Below are positions 51,316 to 61,234 of a stretch of 64,000 nt of DNA, piece after piece; the stretch's first letter is position 1, and the number at the start of each line of letters is the position of its first letter. This DNA is from FEN-1297 sp963834015. Lineage in GTDB: Bacteria; Bacteroidota; Ignavibacteria; Ignavibacteriales; Ignavibacteriaceae. Where the stretch lies: assembly GCA_963834015.1 (NCBI GenBank), contig CAWIAG010000002.1, positions 930,001 to 994,000 on the forward strand, given 5' to 3'. The translations under genes were made by a program, and so were the position numbers. The notes below the pieces were generated by a model. The model did not search any database. It had not been told where the DNA came from and saw nothing but the letters and a program-made list of their open reading frames with translations.

Positions 51316-52509
51316 GCGGTATCCTCTTGCAGCCGGGTATTCTTCGGAGAAACCGTAACCACCGAATACCTGGACTGTTTCATCCACAACATAATCCAGC
51401 ATTTCTGAGCCAAATACTTTTAACATTGCCGATTCGATGGCATATTCCTCTGCAGCTCCAGTTACAGCCTGCCCGTAATCCAAACCGGTTCTAATAGCTT
51501 CTTTAACTTTAAAATTTATTAAACCGCTTGTTCTTAAGGCGGCAGATTCAGCGGCAAAGATTCTAATTGCCTGTTCTGCAAGTTTATGTTTAATAGCTCC
51601 AAAACTTGAAATGGGTTTGCCGAATTGTTTTCGCTCATTTGCATATTGAACAGCAGAGGACATTATTTTTTTTGCCCCTCCTATGGCAAAGGCACATAAT
51701 TTAAATCTACCCATATTCAAAATATTAAACGCGACATAATGTCCTTTCCCAATTTCACCGAGAATATTTTCTTTTGGAACTTTAACATTATCAAGGAACA
51801 ACGCGCGTGTAGACGATCCTTTTATCCCCATCTTATTTTCTTCTTTACCCCTGGTAAATCCTTCTGATTTCGTTTCAATAATAAAGCAAGTAAATTTATC
51901 TCCGTCAACCTGGGCAAAAGTGATTAGAATATCCGCAAAACCTCCGTTTGTTATCCACATCTTTTGTCCGTTAAGGATATAGTAATTCCCGTCTTCGGAT
52001 AATTTTGCAGTGGTCTTAGCTGATAATGCATCAGAACCCGATGTGGGCTCCGTTAAACAATAAGCTGATTTCCATTCTCCCGAGGCAAATTTTGGCAGGT
52101 ATTTTTGCTTTTGTTCTTCAGTACCGTAATAGAGAATAGGCAAAGTCCCAATACCTGTATGTGCAGCATATGAAACCCCGAAGGAGTGACTTGAACCCAT
52201 CTCCATTGCAATAAAAGTATTTGTATTAAAATCTTCACCAAGTCCACCGTATTGTTCCGGGATAGAAGTTCCTAATAATCCAAGTTCACCGGCTTTTTCG
52301 AGCAGGCGAACAACAAGATCTGGTTCCTGATCATCAATTGCATCAAGCTTTGGTGTAATTTCTTTTTCAACAAATTCTCTTGCTGCTTGAGATAAAAGTT
52401 TTTGTTCATCCGTTATTTCCTCCGGAATGTAAACAGATTGGGGATCGGAGTCTTTGATTAAAAACTCCCCCCCTCTTAAAGATTCTATTTTTTGAGTTTC
52501 TGCAGTCAT
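51289..52509 (-). CDS. fadE: Acyl-CoA dehydrogenase, N-terminal part (frameshifted)
   Basis: The FAD-binding acyl-CoA dehydrogenase core: YCLTEPTSGSDALSAKTTA (flavin-binding), MWITNGGFADILITFAQVD, and the dimer-contact GYGFSEEYPAARGYR. It performs the first oxidation of beta-oxidation. The frame departs from homology at RELKNKQDI and stops, because of an extra base near 51313. Restoring the frame gives an enzyme of about 600 residues that fits the family. It lies between fadA and the SDR gene. Cause may be sequence error, mutation, or (unlikely) programmed. Confidence 0.9.
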   Translation of the reverse strand: MTAETQKIESLRGGEFLIKDSDPQSVYIPEEITDEQKLLSQAAREFVEKEITPKLDAIDDQEPDLVVRLLEKAGELGLLGTSIPEQYGGLGEDFNTNTFIAMEMGSSHSFGVSYAAHTGIGTLPILYYGTEEQKQKYLPKFASGEWKSAYCLTEPTSGSDALSAKTTAKLSEDGNYYILNGQKMWITNGGFADILITFAQVDGDKFTCFIIETKSEGFTRGKEENKMGIKGSSTRALFLDNVKVPKENILGEIGKGHYVAFNILNMGRFKLCAFAIGGAKKIMSSAVQYANERKQFGKPISSFGAIKHKLAEQAIRIFAAESAALRTSGLINFKVKEAIRTGLDYGQAVTGAAEEYAIESAMLKVFGSEMLDYVVDETVQVFGGYGFSEEYPAARGYRELKNKQDI

Positions 52510-52548
52510 TTTTTCACCTCAATATGTTATAAACTTTAAATTATTTAT

Positions 52549-53724
52549 TTAATTAATCAGCTCGAAAATTGCAGCAACGCCCTGGCCTCCTCCGACACAT
52601 GCAGTTACAAGCCCGTACTTTTTAGAACGCCTTCTTAGCTCATTCAAAATCTGTATGGTAAGCTTGGCCCCAGTACAGCCAAGAGGATGCCCCAGCGCTA
52701 TTGCCCCTCCATTCACATTAAGTATCTCCGGGTTTATTCCGAGTTCACTTACGACTGCTAATGCCTGTGATGCAAAAGCTTCGTTTAGTTCTATTAAATC
52801 TATATCTTCCAGCTTCATTCCAGCCTTACTTAAAGCTTTTGGTACGGCTTTAACCGGGCCAATACCCATTATTCTTGGATTAACGCCTGCTAATGAATAA
52901 GAAATTAATCTTGCGACCGGCTTAAGATTTAATTCTTTTACCAGGTCTTCAGACATTACTAAAACAAATGCAGCTCCATCCGAGGTCTGAGATGAATTAC
53001 CTGCTGTAACTGTACCCCCTGCTGCAAAAACAGGTTTTAGTTTTGCCAGTGCCTCAAGTGAAGTATCGGATCTCGGCCCCTCATCGATATCCACAATTAC
53101 TTTCTTACTTTTTTTCTTATTGCCATCAAAATATGTTTCCTCAACTTCTACCGGAACTATTTCATCTTTAAAAAATCCTTTTTGAATTGCATTAATGGCC
53201 TTCTTATGAGAATGATATGAGAACTCATCCTGATCTTCTCTTGAAATTTTATAATCTCTTGCAACTTCTTCTGCCGTAAGCCCCATGCTTAAATAGTATT
53301 CCGGGTGTTCGACTGCAAATTTATAATTAGGTGAAAGTTTCCAACCGGTTATAGGAACCATGGACATCGACTCAGTTCCACCGGCAATGATACAGTCGGC
53401 CATATTTGCACGTATTCGTGCAACTGCAGTTGCTATAGTATCAACACCCGAGGCACAATATCTATTGACTGTTTCACCGGGAACTTCTACTGGGAGTGAT
53501 TGGAGTGCAATCATCCTTCCTATCTGGAGGCCCTGTTCAGCCTCCGGTACTGCATTACCGACAATTAGATCATCAACTCTGTGAGGGTCCAGCTCAGGAA
53601 CTGATTTTAATAAATGTTTTATAACTTCACTCGCCAGATCGTCAGGCCTGAAAAAGCGAAATCCGCCTTTTTTTGCTTTTCCAACTGCTGTCCTGAAACC
53701 TGCAACTATATATGCTTCTCTCAT
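52549..53724 (-). CDS. fadA: 3-ketoacyl-CoA thiolase
   Basis: A 391-residue thiolase that cleaves 3-ketoacyl-CoA. Catalytic Cys in VNRYCASGVDTIATA, the substrate-binding GGTESMSM, His in GGAIALGHPLGCTGA, and the second Cys in ACVGGGQG are intact. It lies 39 bases before fadE and 55 after fadN, giving the order fadN-fadA-fadE known from Bacillus subtilis. Length is standard. Confidence 0.95.
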   Translation of the reverse strand: MREAYIVAGFRTAVGKAKKGGFRFFRPDDLASEVIKHLLKSVPELDPHRVDDLIVGNAVPEAEQGLQIGRMIALQSLPVEVPGETVNRYCASGVDTIATAVARIRANMADCIIAGGTESMSMVPITGWKLSPNYKFAVEHPEYYLSMGLTAEEVARDYKISREDQDEFSYHSHKKAINAIQKGFFKDEIVPVEVEETYFDGNKKKSKKVIVDIDEGPRSDTSLEALAKLKPVFAAGGTVTAGNSSQTSDGAAFVLVMSEDLVKELNLKPVARLISYSLAGVNPRIMGIGPVKAVPKALSKAGMKLEDIDLIELNEAFASQALAVVSELGINPEILNVNGGAIALGHPLGCTGAKLTIQILNELRRRSKKYGLVTACVGGGQGVAAIFELIN

Positions 53725-53779
53725 AAATTCACTTCATTATTTTTGTAGAATGTCTTAATTATATGATCAGCCGCTCAAG

Positions 53780-56185
53780 CTAATTCCGGAGCAGCTTGCC
53801 GGTATTTAAAATACTTTGGATTCTTTCTAGTGTTTTCTTTTCACCGATCAGGCTTAGAAATGCTTCCCGTTCCAGGTCAAGAAGGTATTGTTCGCTCACA
53901 AGAGTTCCCTGTGATAAATCACCCCCGCTCATTATGTAAGCTAATTTTTCCGCAATCTTTTTGTCATGTTCTGATATATAGTTAGCCTTGCGGTACGAAT
54001 AAGCTCCAATCAATAGCGTTGCAAGCGCTTCTTTACCAAGAACTTTTATATTGTTTCTTGGACAAGGCTGGGTATAACCATTTTCAACTAATTTCAGAAC
54101 CGACTGTTTCGCATCATAAATCACTTTATTAGGGTTAACGGTAATTTCATCTATCCCTTTTTTTAATATATCCATATCAAAGGCTTCATAACCTGAAGTT
54201 GAAACTTTTGCCTGTGCAATGTTCATATATCTTTTTTGAAGTTCCTGAAATTCGAGTGCACCTTCGGCATAACTATCCGATGCGCGCAGCGTCATCTCTT
54301 TTGAACCTCCGCCAGCAGGGATGATGCCTACACCGACTTCCACTAATCCGATATACGTTTCTGCAGAAGCCTGCACTTTATCGGCATGTAAACAAATTTC
54401 ACAGCCGCCACCCAATGCAAGTGCATGCGGTGCAGCTACAACCGGTATGCTGGAATATCTTATTCTCATTGTTGCGGATTGAAAATTCCTTATTGCCATA
54501 TCAATTTCATCAAACTCCTGTTCAGCAGCAAGCATAAACATTGTTGCAAGATTTGCACCAGCAGAAAAATTTTGACCGTTATTTGCAATAACTAAACCTT
54601 CAAAATCCTTTTCAGCTATTTCAATAGACTTATTTATACCTTCCAGTATCTCAGATCCTATTGAATTCATCTTTGTTTGAAATTCAAGGTTTAATACTCC
54701 TTCTCCAATATCATGAAGGATTGCGCCTGAGTTCTGCCAGAGGGGTTTATTTGCTCTATAGTTATCTAAAATAATAAATCCGGATTTACCTGGAACTTCT
54801 TTATATGAAAAAGTATTCTTATCAAAATATTTTCTTTTACCTTTTTCAATTTGATAAAATGATTTGAAACCTTTTGCTAACATTTCTTTTATCCATGCTG
54901 CAGGAAGTATATTAACTTCTTCCATCTGCTTCGAGATTTTTTCAAAACCCAATAAATCCCAAGTTTCAAAAGGCCCGAGTTCCCAGCCAAATCCTGCTTT
55001 AATTGCATCGTCAATTTTATAAATTTCATCGGTTATTTCCGGTATCCTGCGTGAGGAATAACTGAAAATGTAAAAATAGAGCATACGAAGGAAAAACCCG
55101 GCTTGATCCATTTCTTTATAAAGAGCTTTTAACCTGTCACCTAAATTTTCTATCAGTTTTGCCGCCGCAACTGAACTAAACTTTGGTTTTTCGCTTGGTT
55201 TATATTCAAAAGTGTTAAGATCAATTTCAAGTATCTCTGTTTCTCCTTGAGCATTCTTGTTTTTTTTATAAAACCCCTGCCCGGTCTTATCGCCAAGCCA
55301 CTTTTTTTCTGCCAATTTATTCACATAATCAGGTACCGTAAAAAGTTCGCGCATTTCATCATTCGAACAATCTTTATATATATTGTTTGCTACATTAGCT
55401 AATGTATCTATTCCAACCATATCGCATGTCCTGAATGTTGCTGATTTTGGTTTACCAGTTAATGGCCCTGTCAACAAATCAACTTCTGTAATTGACAACT
55501 CAAATTCTTTCATTAATTTAAAAACAGCCATCATGCTGAATACACCGATTCTGTTGGCAATAAATGCAGGCGTGTCTTTACATAGAACTGTTGTTTTGCC
55601 CAAATAATTTTTACCGTAGTAAAGCAAAAAATCGATAATTTCTTTGCCTGTCTTCGGCGATGGGATAATTTCCAATAGTTGAATGTACCTAGGCGGATTG
55701 AAAAAATGCGTGCCACAAAAATTTTTCTGAAAATCATCGCTTCTTCCTTTTGCCATAAGATGGATTGGTATTCCGGAAGTGTTTGAGCTGATTAATGTGC
55801 CGGGTTTTCTATAATTTTCAACTTTGTCAAAAATAGCTTTTTTTATTTCAAGGTTTTCAACAACAGCTTCAATAATCCAATCAACATTTTTTAATATATT
55901 AAAATCATCCTCGAAGTTTCCGGTTACAATCCTGGAAGAAAAACTTGAAATATATACAGGCGATGGATTTGCATTTAGAACATTTTTAAGATTATCATTT
56001 ACAATTCTGTTCCGAACTTTTTTATCGCTAAGTGATAATCCGTTTTTCTTTTCTCCATCATTTAATTCCTTAGGAACAATATCGAGTAAATATACTTTGC
56101 AACCGATATTAGCAAAGTGTGCGGCAATACGGGAGCCCATTACTCCCGAACCCAGGACGGCAATTTCTTTTATTATTCTTTTCAT
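53780..56185 (-). CDS. fadN: FadN-type 3-hydroxyacyl-CoA dehydrogenase/enoyl-CoA hydratase
   Basis: An 801-residue bifunctional enzyme. The N-terminal dehydrogenase part opens with KEIAVLGSGVMGSRIAAHFA (NAD-binding) and has the catalytic His/Asn region GTHFFNPPRYIQLLEI; a second dehydrogenase C-terminal domain repeats at about 195-440, and a crotonase domain at about 480-750 has ANNGQNFSAGANLATM and ALGGGCEICLHADKV. The order dehydrogenase-then-hydratase is that of Bacillus FadN, opposite to FadB. It is the second gene of the operon, 13 bases after fadD. Confidence 0.92.
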   Translation of the reverse strand: MKRIIKEIAVLGSGVMGSRIAAHFANIGCKVYLLDIVPKELNDGEKKNGLSLSDKKVRNRIVNDNLKNVLNANPSPVYISSFSSRIVTGNFEDDFNILKNVDWIIEAVVENLEIKKAIFDKVENYRKPGTLISSNTSGIPIHLMAKGRSDDFQKNFCGTHFFNPPRYIQLLEIIPSPKTGKEIIDFLLYYGKNYLGKTTVLCKDTPAFIANRIGVFSMMAVFKLMKEFELSITEVDLLTGPLTGKPKSATFRTCDMVGIDTLANVANNIYKDCSNDEMRELFTVPDYVNKLAEKKWLGDKTGQGFYKKNKNAQGETEILEIDLNTFEYKPSEKPKFSSVAAAKLIENLGDRLKALYKEMDQAGFFLRMLYFYIFSYSSRRIPEITDEIYKIDDAIKAGFGWELGPFETWDLLGFEKISKQMEEVNILPAAWIKEMLAKGFKSFYQIEKGKRKYFDKNTFSYKEVPGKSGFIILDNYRANKPLWQNSGAILHDIGEGVLNLEFQTKMNSIGSEILEGINKSIEIAEKDFEGLVIANNGQNFSAGANLATMFMLAAEQEFDEIDMAIRNFQSATMRIRYSSIPVVAAPHALALGGGCEICLHADKVQASAETYIGLVEVGVGIIPAGGGSKEMTLRASDSYAEGALEFQELQKRYMNIAQAKVSTSGYEAFDMDILKKGIDEITVNPNKVIYDAKQSVLKLVENGYTQPCPRNNIKVLGKEALATLLIGAYSYRKANYISEHDKKIAEKLAYIMSGGDLSQGTLVSEQYLLDLEREAFLSLIGEKKTLERIQSILNTGKLLRN

Positions 56186-56198
56186 AATTGTTCTAATA

Positions 56199-57956
56199 TT
56201 ATTTATAAATATTTTCTATTAATTCTTTGTAATGCTCAAGAATTACTTTTCTTTTTAATTTAAGTGTGGGTGTTAATTCACCGCTCTCAATTGTCCAATC
56301 GCCCTTAATCAGTTCGAATTTTTTTACTTGTTCAATATGTGAAAATCTTCTATTATACTTTTGTATATCTTTCCAAATCCTTTCGTTTATCAATTTGCTT
56401 TCTAGCATTTCATCGATAGATAAGTTATCTATCCCCTTGCGGCGGAACCAATTAAAAATGAATACAGTGTCTGGAACTATTAACGCTGCGGTGAATTTCC
56501 TGTTTTCGCCGACAATCATTATGTTTTTTATAAACCACAACTCCTTCATCTTATTTTCTATTGGAAGGGGGGCGACAAACTTTCCGCCTGATGTTTTGAA
56601 AACTTCTTTTAACCGGTCTGTTATTTTTAGAAATTTATTGTCAATTAATTCCCCTATATCTCCTGTGCGGAACCAGCCCTCATCATCAAAGGCAATTTGC
56701 GTCATTTCGGGTTTATTAAAATACTCTTTAAATACACCTGGGCCTTTGACCAGGATTTCCCCGTTCCCAGCGATTTTAATTTTTACATTAGGAATAACCG
56801 GCCCTACCGTGCCTAGCCTGAAATCGCCTTTCTCAAAATGGTTGCATGTTATCACGGGTGAAGTTTCTGTTAAGCCGTATCCCTCACAAACATAAATACC
56901 CGCGGCAGTAAATATTCGTGCAAGTCGCGGCTGAAGAGCTGCTGCTCCGCAGACAATTCCTTTTACTTCGCCTCCCAGCGCCGCATGCCATTTCTTGAAT
57001 ACTAGTTGAGTTGCCGCCATCAACCTGAGATTGTAAAAAGAATTATTATTTCCATCAGTTTTATAATGATTTGCAAGATTAACAGCCCAGCCAAAAATTG
57101 CTTTTTTCAACCCGGTTAAACTTCTTCCCCGCTCCATTATTCTTTCATATACTTTTTCAAGCAATCGTGGAACCGTTGTAAAGTAATTGGGCTTTACTTC
57201 CTGAAAATTTTCAATTATTGTTTCAATATTTTCAGCATAATATATTGAGGAGCCTAAAGTCAGATAAAAATAAATTGAAGTCCTTTCGAAAATATGGCAG
57301 ATTGGCAAAAAACTCATCATTCTATGCTTATAGTTCATAGGCATTATTTCTATCAATGCTAAAATGTTGCTTGTAATATTTTCGTGGCTGAGAACTACAC
57401 CTTTTGGAACTCCCGTGGTTCCGGAAGTATATATAATTGTTGCCGGTTCGGCAGGTTCAATTGAATCTTCAATAGTTTTTAATCTTTCTTCCAATAATTT
57501 ATCTGAACATTTAAGTATCTCAGACCAATGTTTAGCTCCATCGACTTTATCAAAAGTAAAAACTTCCTGTACGGACTTAGTCTTTGGCAATACTTTGCAA
57601 ACCTTCTTGAATAGCTCTTCATCAGAAACAAATACGAGTTTTATTCCCGAATCATTAAATATATAAGTGTATTCTTCCCCGGTCATAGTAGGATATATAG
57701 GTACATCAATACCACCTATTTGAAGAATTCCAAAGTCAATGATATTCCATTCTGAACGGTTGTTGGATATTATTGCAAATTTGTCTTCCTGTTTGAACCC
57801 CATTTTGAGCAGTCCCAAGCTGAAATTATCAACCAGTTCCTTAACCTTTACAGAGCTTATTTTTTGCCAGTTTCCCTCCCTCTTATCACATATTGCGTCT
57901 AACCGGGGATAATGTTCTATTTGATAAGGCAAAATATCTATTATTCTCTTTATCAA
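56199..57956 (-). CDS. fadD: Long-chain acyl-CoA synthetase
   Basis: A 585-residue AMP-forming ligase that activates fatty acids with CoA. Motifs are IIYTSGTTGVPKGVVL (P-loop-like A3), EGYGLTETSPVITCN, and the A8 hinge WFRTGDIGELIDNKFLKITD. It begins the five-gene operon fadD-fadN-fadA-fadE-SDR. Divergent from the XRE regulator, with a short palindrome in the intergenic region. Confidence 0.93.
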   Translation of the reverse strand: MIKRIIDILPYQIEHYPRLDAICDKREGNWQKISSVKVKELVDNFSLGLLKMGFKQEDKFAIISNNRSEWNIIDFGILQIGGIDVPIYPTMTGEEYTYIFNDSGIKLVFVSDEELFKKVCKVLPKTKSVQEVFTFDKVDGAKHWSEILKCSDKLLEERLKTIEDSIEPAEPATIIYTSGTTGVPKGVVLSHENITSNILALIEIMPMNYKHRMMSFLPICHIFERTSIYFYLTLGSSIYYAENIETIIENFQEVKPNYFTTVPRLLEKVYERIMERGRSLTGLKKAIFGWAVNLANHYKTDGNNNSFYNLRLMAATQLVFKKWHAALGGEVKGIVCGAAALQPRLARIFTAAGIYVCEGYGLTETSPVITCNHFEKGDFRLGTVGPVIPNVKIKIAGNGEILVKGPGVFKEYFNKPEMTQIAFDDEGWFRTGDIGELIDNKFLKITDRLKEVFKTSGGKFVAPLPIENKMKELWFIKNIMIVGENRKFTAALIVPDTVFIFNWFRRKGIDNLSIDEMLESKLINERIWKDIQKYNRRFSHIEQVKKFELIKGDWTIESGELTPTLKLKRKVILEHYKELIENIYK

Positions 57957-58046
57957 TATTCGTTTGATATAATATATTAAAAAGATTAGGAGTTAGTTAT
58001 ATGGAACAAGCATGTAGTAAATTATTATGAAGGTGAAATAATAGCA

Positions 58047-58060
58047 AGCGAATTTTCGCT
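58047..58060. promoter_or_regulatory. Palindrome between fadD and the XRE regulator
   Basis: AGCGAATTTTCGCT is a perfect inverted repeat (AGCGAA/TTCGCT around TT). It is about 90 bases from both start codons and could be the operator through which the divergent regulator controls the operon and itself. No second copy was found in the window. Confidence 0.5.
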
Positions 58061-58142
58061 TATGGTGAAATTCAGCACATAAATTAGAAGTAAATTTAAT
58101 ATATTTCGGAAGTTAAATGATGCAGGATACAAATACCAAGTA

Positions 58143-59636
58143 ATGAAAACTAAACATATAAAGCTAATTTTTGGTTTAAAATTAAAACAGTACCGGGTAG
58201 ACAAAGGAATGTCTCTCTCTGAACTTGCTGTGAAAAGCGGTTTATCCATTTCGTATCTAAATGAAATTGAGAGCGGGAAGAAATACCCGAGTACGGATAA
58301 AATAACAATGCTTGCGGATTCTCTCCATACTACTTATGACAACCTTGTTTCCTTAAAACTTACCAAAAACCTTGCCCCAGTGGCGGAACTCCTGGAATCA
58401 AATATTCTTGAACAGCTTCCTCTTGAACATTATGGAATAGATATTAACAAACTTATTTCTTTAATGGCTACTTCATCTTTTCAGCTTAGTGCACTGATTG
58501 CAACATTTATCGAGACGGCAAAGACATCGGAACTCAGCCAGAACAATTTCAGCCGTAATGCATTAAGAATATTTAAGGAATTTAATGAAAATTATTTTGA
58601 AGAATTTGAAGGGGCAGTCAATTCTTTTGTTAATGAAAACAATTTGAATAATAAGCTCAAAATAGAGTTTAAAGAACTTAAGCATATACTTGAAAATAAT
58701 TACAACTATGAAATTGATGAAACCAGGCTCAATAATTATCCTGAGCTTAATGAATTCAGAGCTGTTGCAATTAAAAACGGCATGAACAAATTATTACTTA
58801 ACAATAACATGTCTGATGCACAAAAATCTTTCATAGCCGGCAAGGAAATAGCATATAATTTTCTTAGTATAAAAGATCGGAGTTACCTATACTCGAGCGT
58901 AAGGCTTAAAACATTCGATCATTTAATAAATTATTTCAAAGTATCATACTTTTCAACAGCTTTGCTCATTAATTCCAATAGGTTAATCCATGGACTTAAT
59001 AAAATATTCAGCACGACCGAATGGAACGGTAATTCTTTTTTATCTTTAATAAATAAGTTCAACGCAACTACGGAGATATTTTTTCAGCGCATTACAAGTT
59101 TATCATCTGAAAATTTTAATTTGAATAAATTTTTCTTTTACCGAATAAACCACAACATAGGGTCTGATAATTTTAATCTTATAAATGAATTGAAATTAAA
59201 CACCCAAAGAAATTTTGGTATAAATCAGTTAGTTGAACATTTTTGCCGCAGGTGGATTTCGATTGGCATATTAAAAGATTATCAAATTCATTTAGAAAAG
59301 TATAAAGATTTTTCAGAAAGAATTACAGGAATTTCAATTTCAAAGTTTTACGAGTCCGATGATGAATATTTGTGTATCACCGTCGCACAGAGAGGAAACC
59401 TGCGGAAAGACCAATTATCGAGTTTAACCATCGGCTATTTAGTTGATGAGACATTAAAACAGAAAGTGAAATTTCTAAACGATCCGAAAATTTCAGTCAA
59501 AGTTGTAAATGAAACTTGTGAGAGATGCCGTATTAAAAACTGTATGGAAAGATCTGCTGCTCCTTCGGAAGCTTCGATAATTGATAAATCGATCTTAGTA
59601 GAAAAAGCACTACAGAGATTGATTTCTTCCGTGTGA
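58143..59636 (+). CDS. XRE-family acyl-responsive regulator (ScfR/PrpR-like)
   Basis: A 497-residue regulator. The N-terminal helix-turn-helix has KGMSLSELAVKSGLSISYL and NEIESGKKYPSTDKI. The middle contains an IrrE-like region whose zinc motif is lost (FIAGKEIAYNFL), then an ATP- or acyl-binding-like part with FSTALLINSN, TTEIFFQRITSL and FFYRINH, matching the ScfR family. The C-terminus has Cys in CERCRIKNCMERSAAPS, which in Mycobacterium PrpR relatives holds an iron-sulfur cluster. These regulators respond to acyl-CoA. Divergence from the fad operon supports control of it. The protein is long but has no internal stops. Confidence 0.88.
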   Translation: MKTKHIKLIFGLKLKQYRVDKGMSLSELAVKSGLSISYLNEIESGKKYPSTDKITMLADSLHTTYDNLVSLKLTKNLAPVAELLESNILEQLPLEHYGIDINKLISLMATSSFQLSALIATFIETAKTSELSQNNFSRNALRIFKEFNENYFEEFEGAVNSFVNENNLNNKLKIEFKELKHILENNYNYEIDETRLNNYPELNEFRAVAIKNGMNKLLLNNNMSDAQKSFIAGKEIAYNFLSIKDRSYLYSSVRLKTFDHLINYFKVSYFSTALLINSNRLIHGLNKIFSTTEWNGNSFLSLINKFNATTEIFFQRITSLSSENFNLNKFFFYRINHNIGSDNFNLINELKLNTQRNFGINQLVEHFCRRWISIGILKDYQIHLEKYKDFSERITGISISKFYESDDEYLCITVAQRGNLRKDQLSSLTIGYLVDETLKQKVKFLNDPKISVKVVNETCERCRIKNCMERSAAPSEASIIDKSILVEKALQRLISSV

Positions 59637-59696
59637 TTTTCTGCAAACTTTGCAACACTGAGAGAGGGTGCTTATTTCAAAAACCACAATCAAAAA

Positions 59697-60134
59697 TTAT
59701 TTATTATCTAAATATTCTTCAAATGCTATTATTTTCTCTTTAACATTTTCAGGTATAAGAATCGATCGCTGACTTTGATAGTCAAATGAAACTAACTTAG
59801 TTAATGCTGACGCAGCATGAATTCTTGCCTCTCCCCTAATTATAATAATAAGATGTTCAACATCGGAACTTTTGTTCCCCAGTTTAGAAACTCTTGTTAT
59901 TATCTCAAGTTCATCTCCCAGCATAATAGGCTGTAAATAATCAATTTCGATCCTTGCAATTACTACCCCGAAATTGAGGCTGTTTTTCGGCCTGTTTAGC
60001 ACATCATTAAAATATGATATCCGCGCTTCTTCAAGGTATGATAAATATGCTGCATTATTTACGTGCCGCATTGCGTCAAGATCGGAAAATCTAACATTTA
60101 TTTTAATCTTATGTTTAAAGTTTTTTTCCTGCAT
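59697..60134 (-). CDS. Acyl-CoA thioesterase (4HBT, YbgC/FadM type)
   Basis: A 145-residue hot-dog-fold thioesterase. The active-site region is NVRFSDLDAMRHVNNAAYLSY, with the catalytic Asp/His/Asn arrangement. It hydrolyses acyl-CoA or aryl-CoA. It is an intact homologue of the broken gene at 49260-49682 and lies just outside the fatty-acid operon after the regulator. Normal length. Confidence 0.9.
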   Translation of the reverse strand: MQEKNFKHKIKINVRFSDLDAMRHVNNAAYLSYLEEARISYFNDVLNRPKNSLNFGVVIARIEIDYLQPIMLGDELEIITRVSKLGNKSSDVEHLIIIIRGEARIHAASALTKLVSFDYQSQRSILIPENVKEKIIAFEEYLDNK

Positions 60135-60157
60135 GATATTGTAATTTTGAGATTCAG

Positions 60158-61189
60158 TTATGAAAATATTTCCCTAAATATTTTTCTAGTTTTTTCTATT
60201 TCTTCGTTGCTTACATCCAAATGAGTAATCACTCTTAAAAAACCTGGCCTGCCTTCTGAAATAAGAACGCCGGCGCTTTTAGATTTATCGAGAGCTTCTT
60301 CCACGCTTAAATTTCCGGATTTAAACATTATGATATTTGTCTGGACCGAATTAATATCTATTTCAAGTGAAGGAATTTCTGCAATAGTCTCTGCAAGGAT
60401 TTTTGCTTTTTTATGATCTTCCGCCAGCCTGTTAATATTATTTTTCAGTGCATAAAGCCCTGCTGCCGCTAATATACCAATTTGACGCATTCCGCCCCCC
60501 CAGGATTTTCTTACCCTGAATGCTTCCTCTATAAAATCCTTTGTTCCAGCAATAATTGATCCTGCAGGAGCACCCAATCCTTTTGATAAGCAACATGAAA
60601 TTGAATCAAAGAATGAAGCATATTCTCTAACCGAAATTCCCGTTACAACAGAAGCATTCCATATTCTTGCGCCGTCAAGATGATATTTTAAATTATATTT
60701 TTTAACCAATTCTTTTACCCGGATAATATTTTCAATTGGGTGTATTGTACCCCCGGCTCTGTTATGAGTATTTTCAAGCGCCACCAATTTAGTTCGCGGC
60801 ATATAATAAGCGCTTGCAGGCCTGATGCAGGGTTCAATCTGATCTGGTGTAATTACACCCATTACGCCGGGAACAGGCATTATCTGTAAACCGCTAAGTA
60901 CGGCAGGTGATCCGGATTCATATTGGAAAATATGTGCATCTCTTTCGCATATTATCTCATCTCCCGGATTCGTCAAAACATTGAGGCATAATTGGTTTCC
61001 CATAACTCCTGTGGAAACAAATAAAGCTGCTTCTTTTCCCAACAGTTCTGCTGCATACTCCTGCAGTTTATTAACTGTGGGATCCTCCTGAAACACATCA
61101 TCGCCCACTTCGGCTTCATACATTGCTTTTCGCATTTCATCCGAAGGTTTTGTAACTGTATCGCTTCTAAGATCAATCAATTTTTCCAT
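60158..61189 (-). CDS. ltaE: Low-specificity L-threonine aldolase
   Basis: A 343-residue PLP enzyme that cleaves threonine or allo-threonine to glycine and acetaldehyde. Conserved motifs are LRSDTVTKPSDEMRKAM near the start, ENTHNRAGGTIHP, the HLDGARIWNAS cofactor contact and the PLP-Lys in CCLSKGLGAPAGSII. It precedes the thioesterase by 23 bases. Full length. Glycine is the likely useful product. Confidence 0.93.
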   Translation of the reverse strand: MEKLIDLRSDTVTKPSDEMRKAMYEAEVGDDVFQEDPTVNKLQEYAAELLGKEAALFVSTGVMGNQLCLNVLTNPGDEIICERDAHIFQYESGSPAVLSGLQIMPVPGVMGVITPDQIEPCIRPASAYYMPRTKLVALENTHNRAGGTIHPIENIIRVKELVKKYNLKYHLDGARIWNASVVTGISVREYASFFDSISCCLSKGLGAPAGSIIAGTKDFIEEAFRVRKSWGGGMRQIGILAAAGLYALKNNINRLAEDHKKAKILAETIAEIPSLEIDINSVQTNIIMFKSGNLSVEEALDKSKSAGVLISEGRPGFLRVITHLDVSNEEIEKTRKIFREIFS

Positions 61190-61234
61190 AATCTATCTAT
61201 AATTTTTTCTTAACATCAATTTAGTTATTTATGT

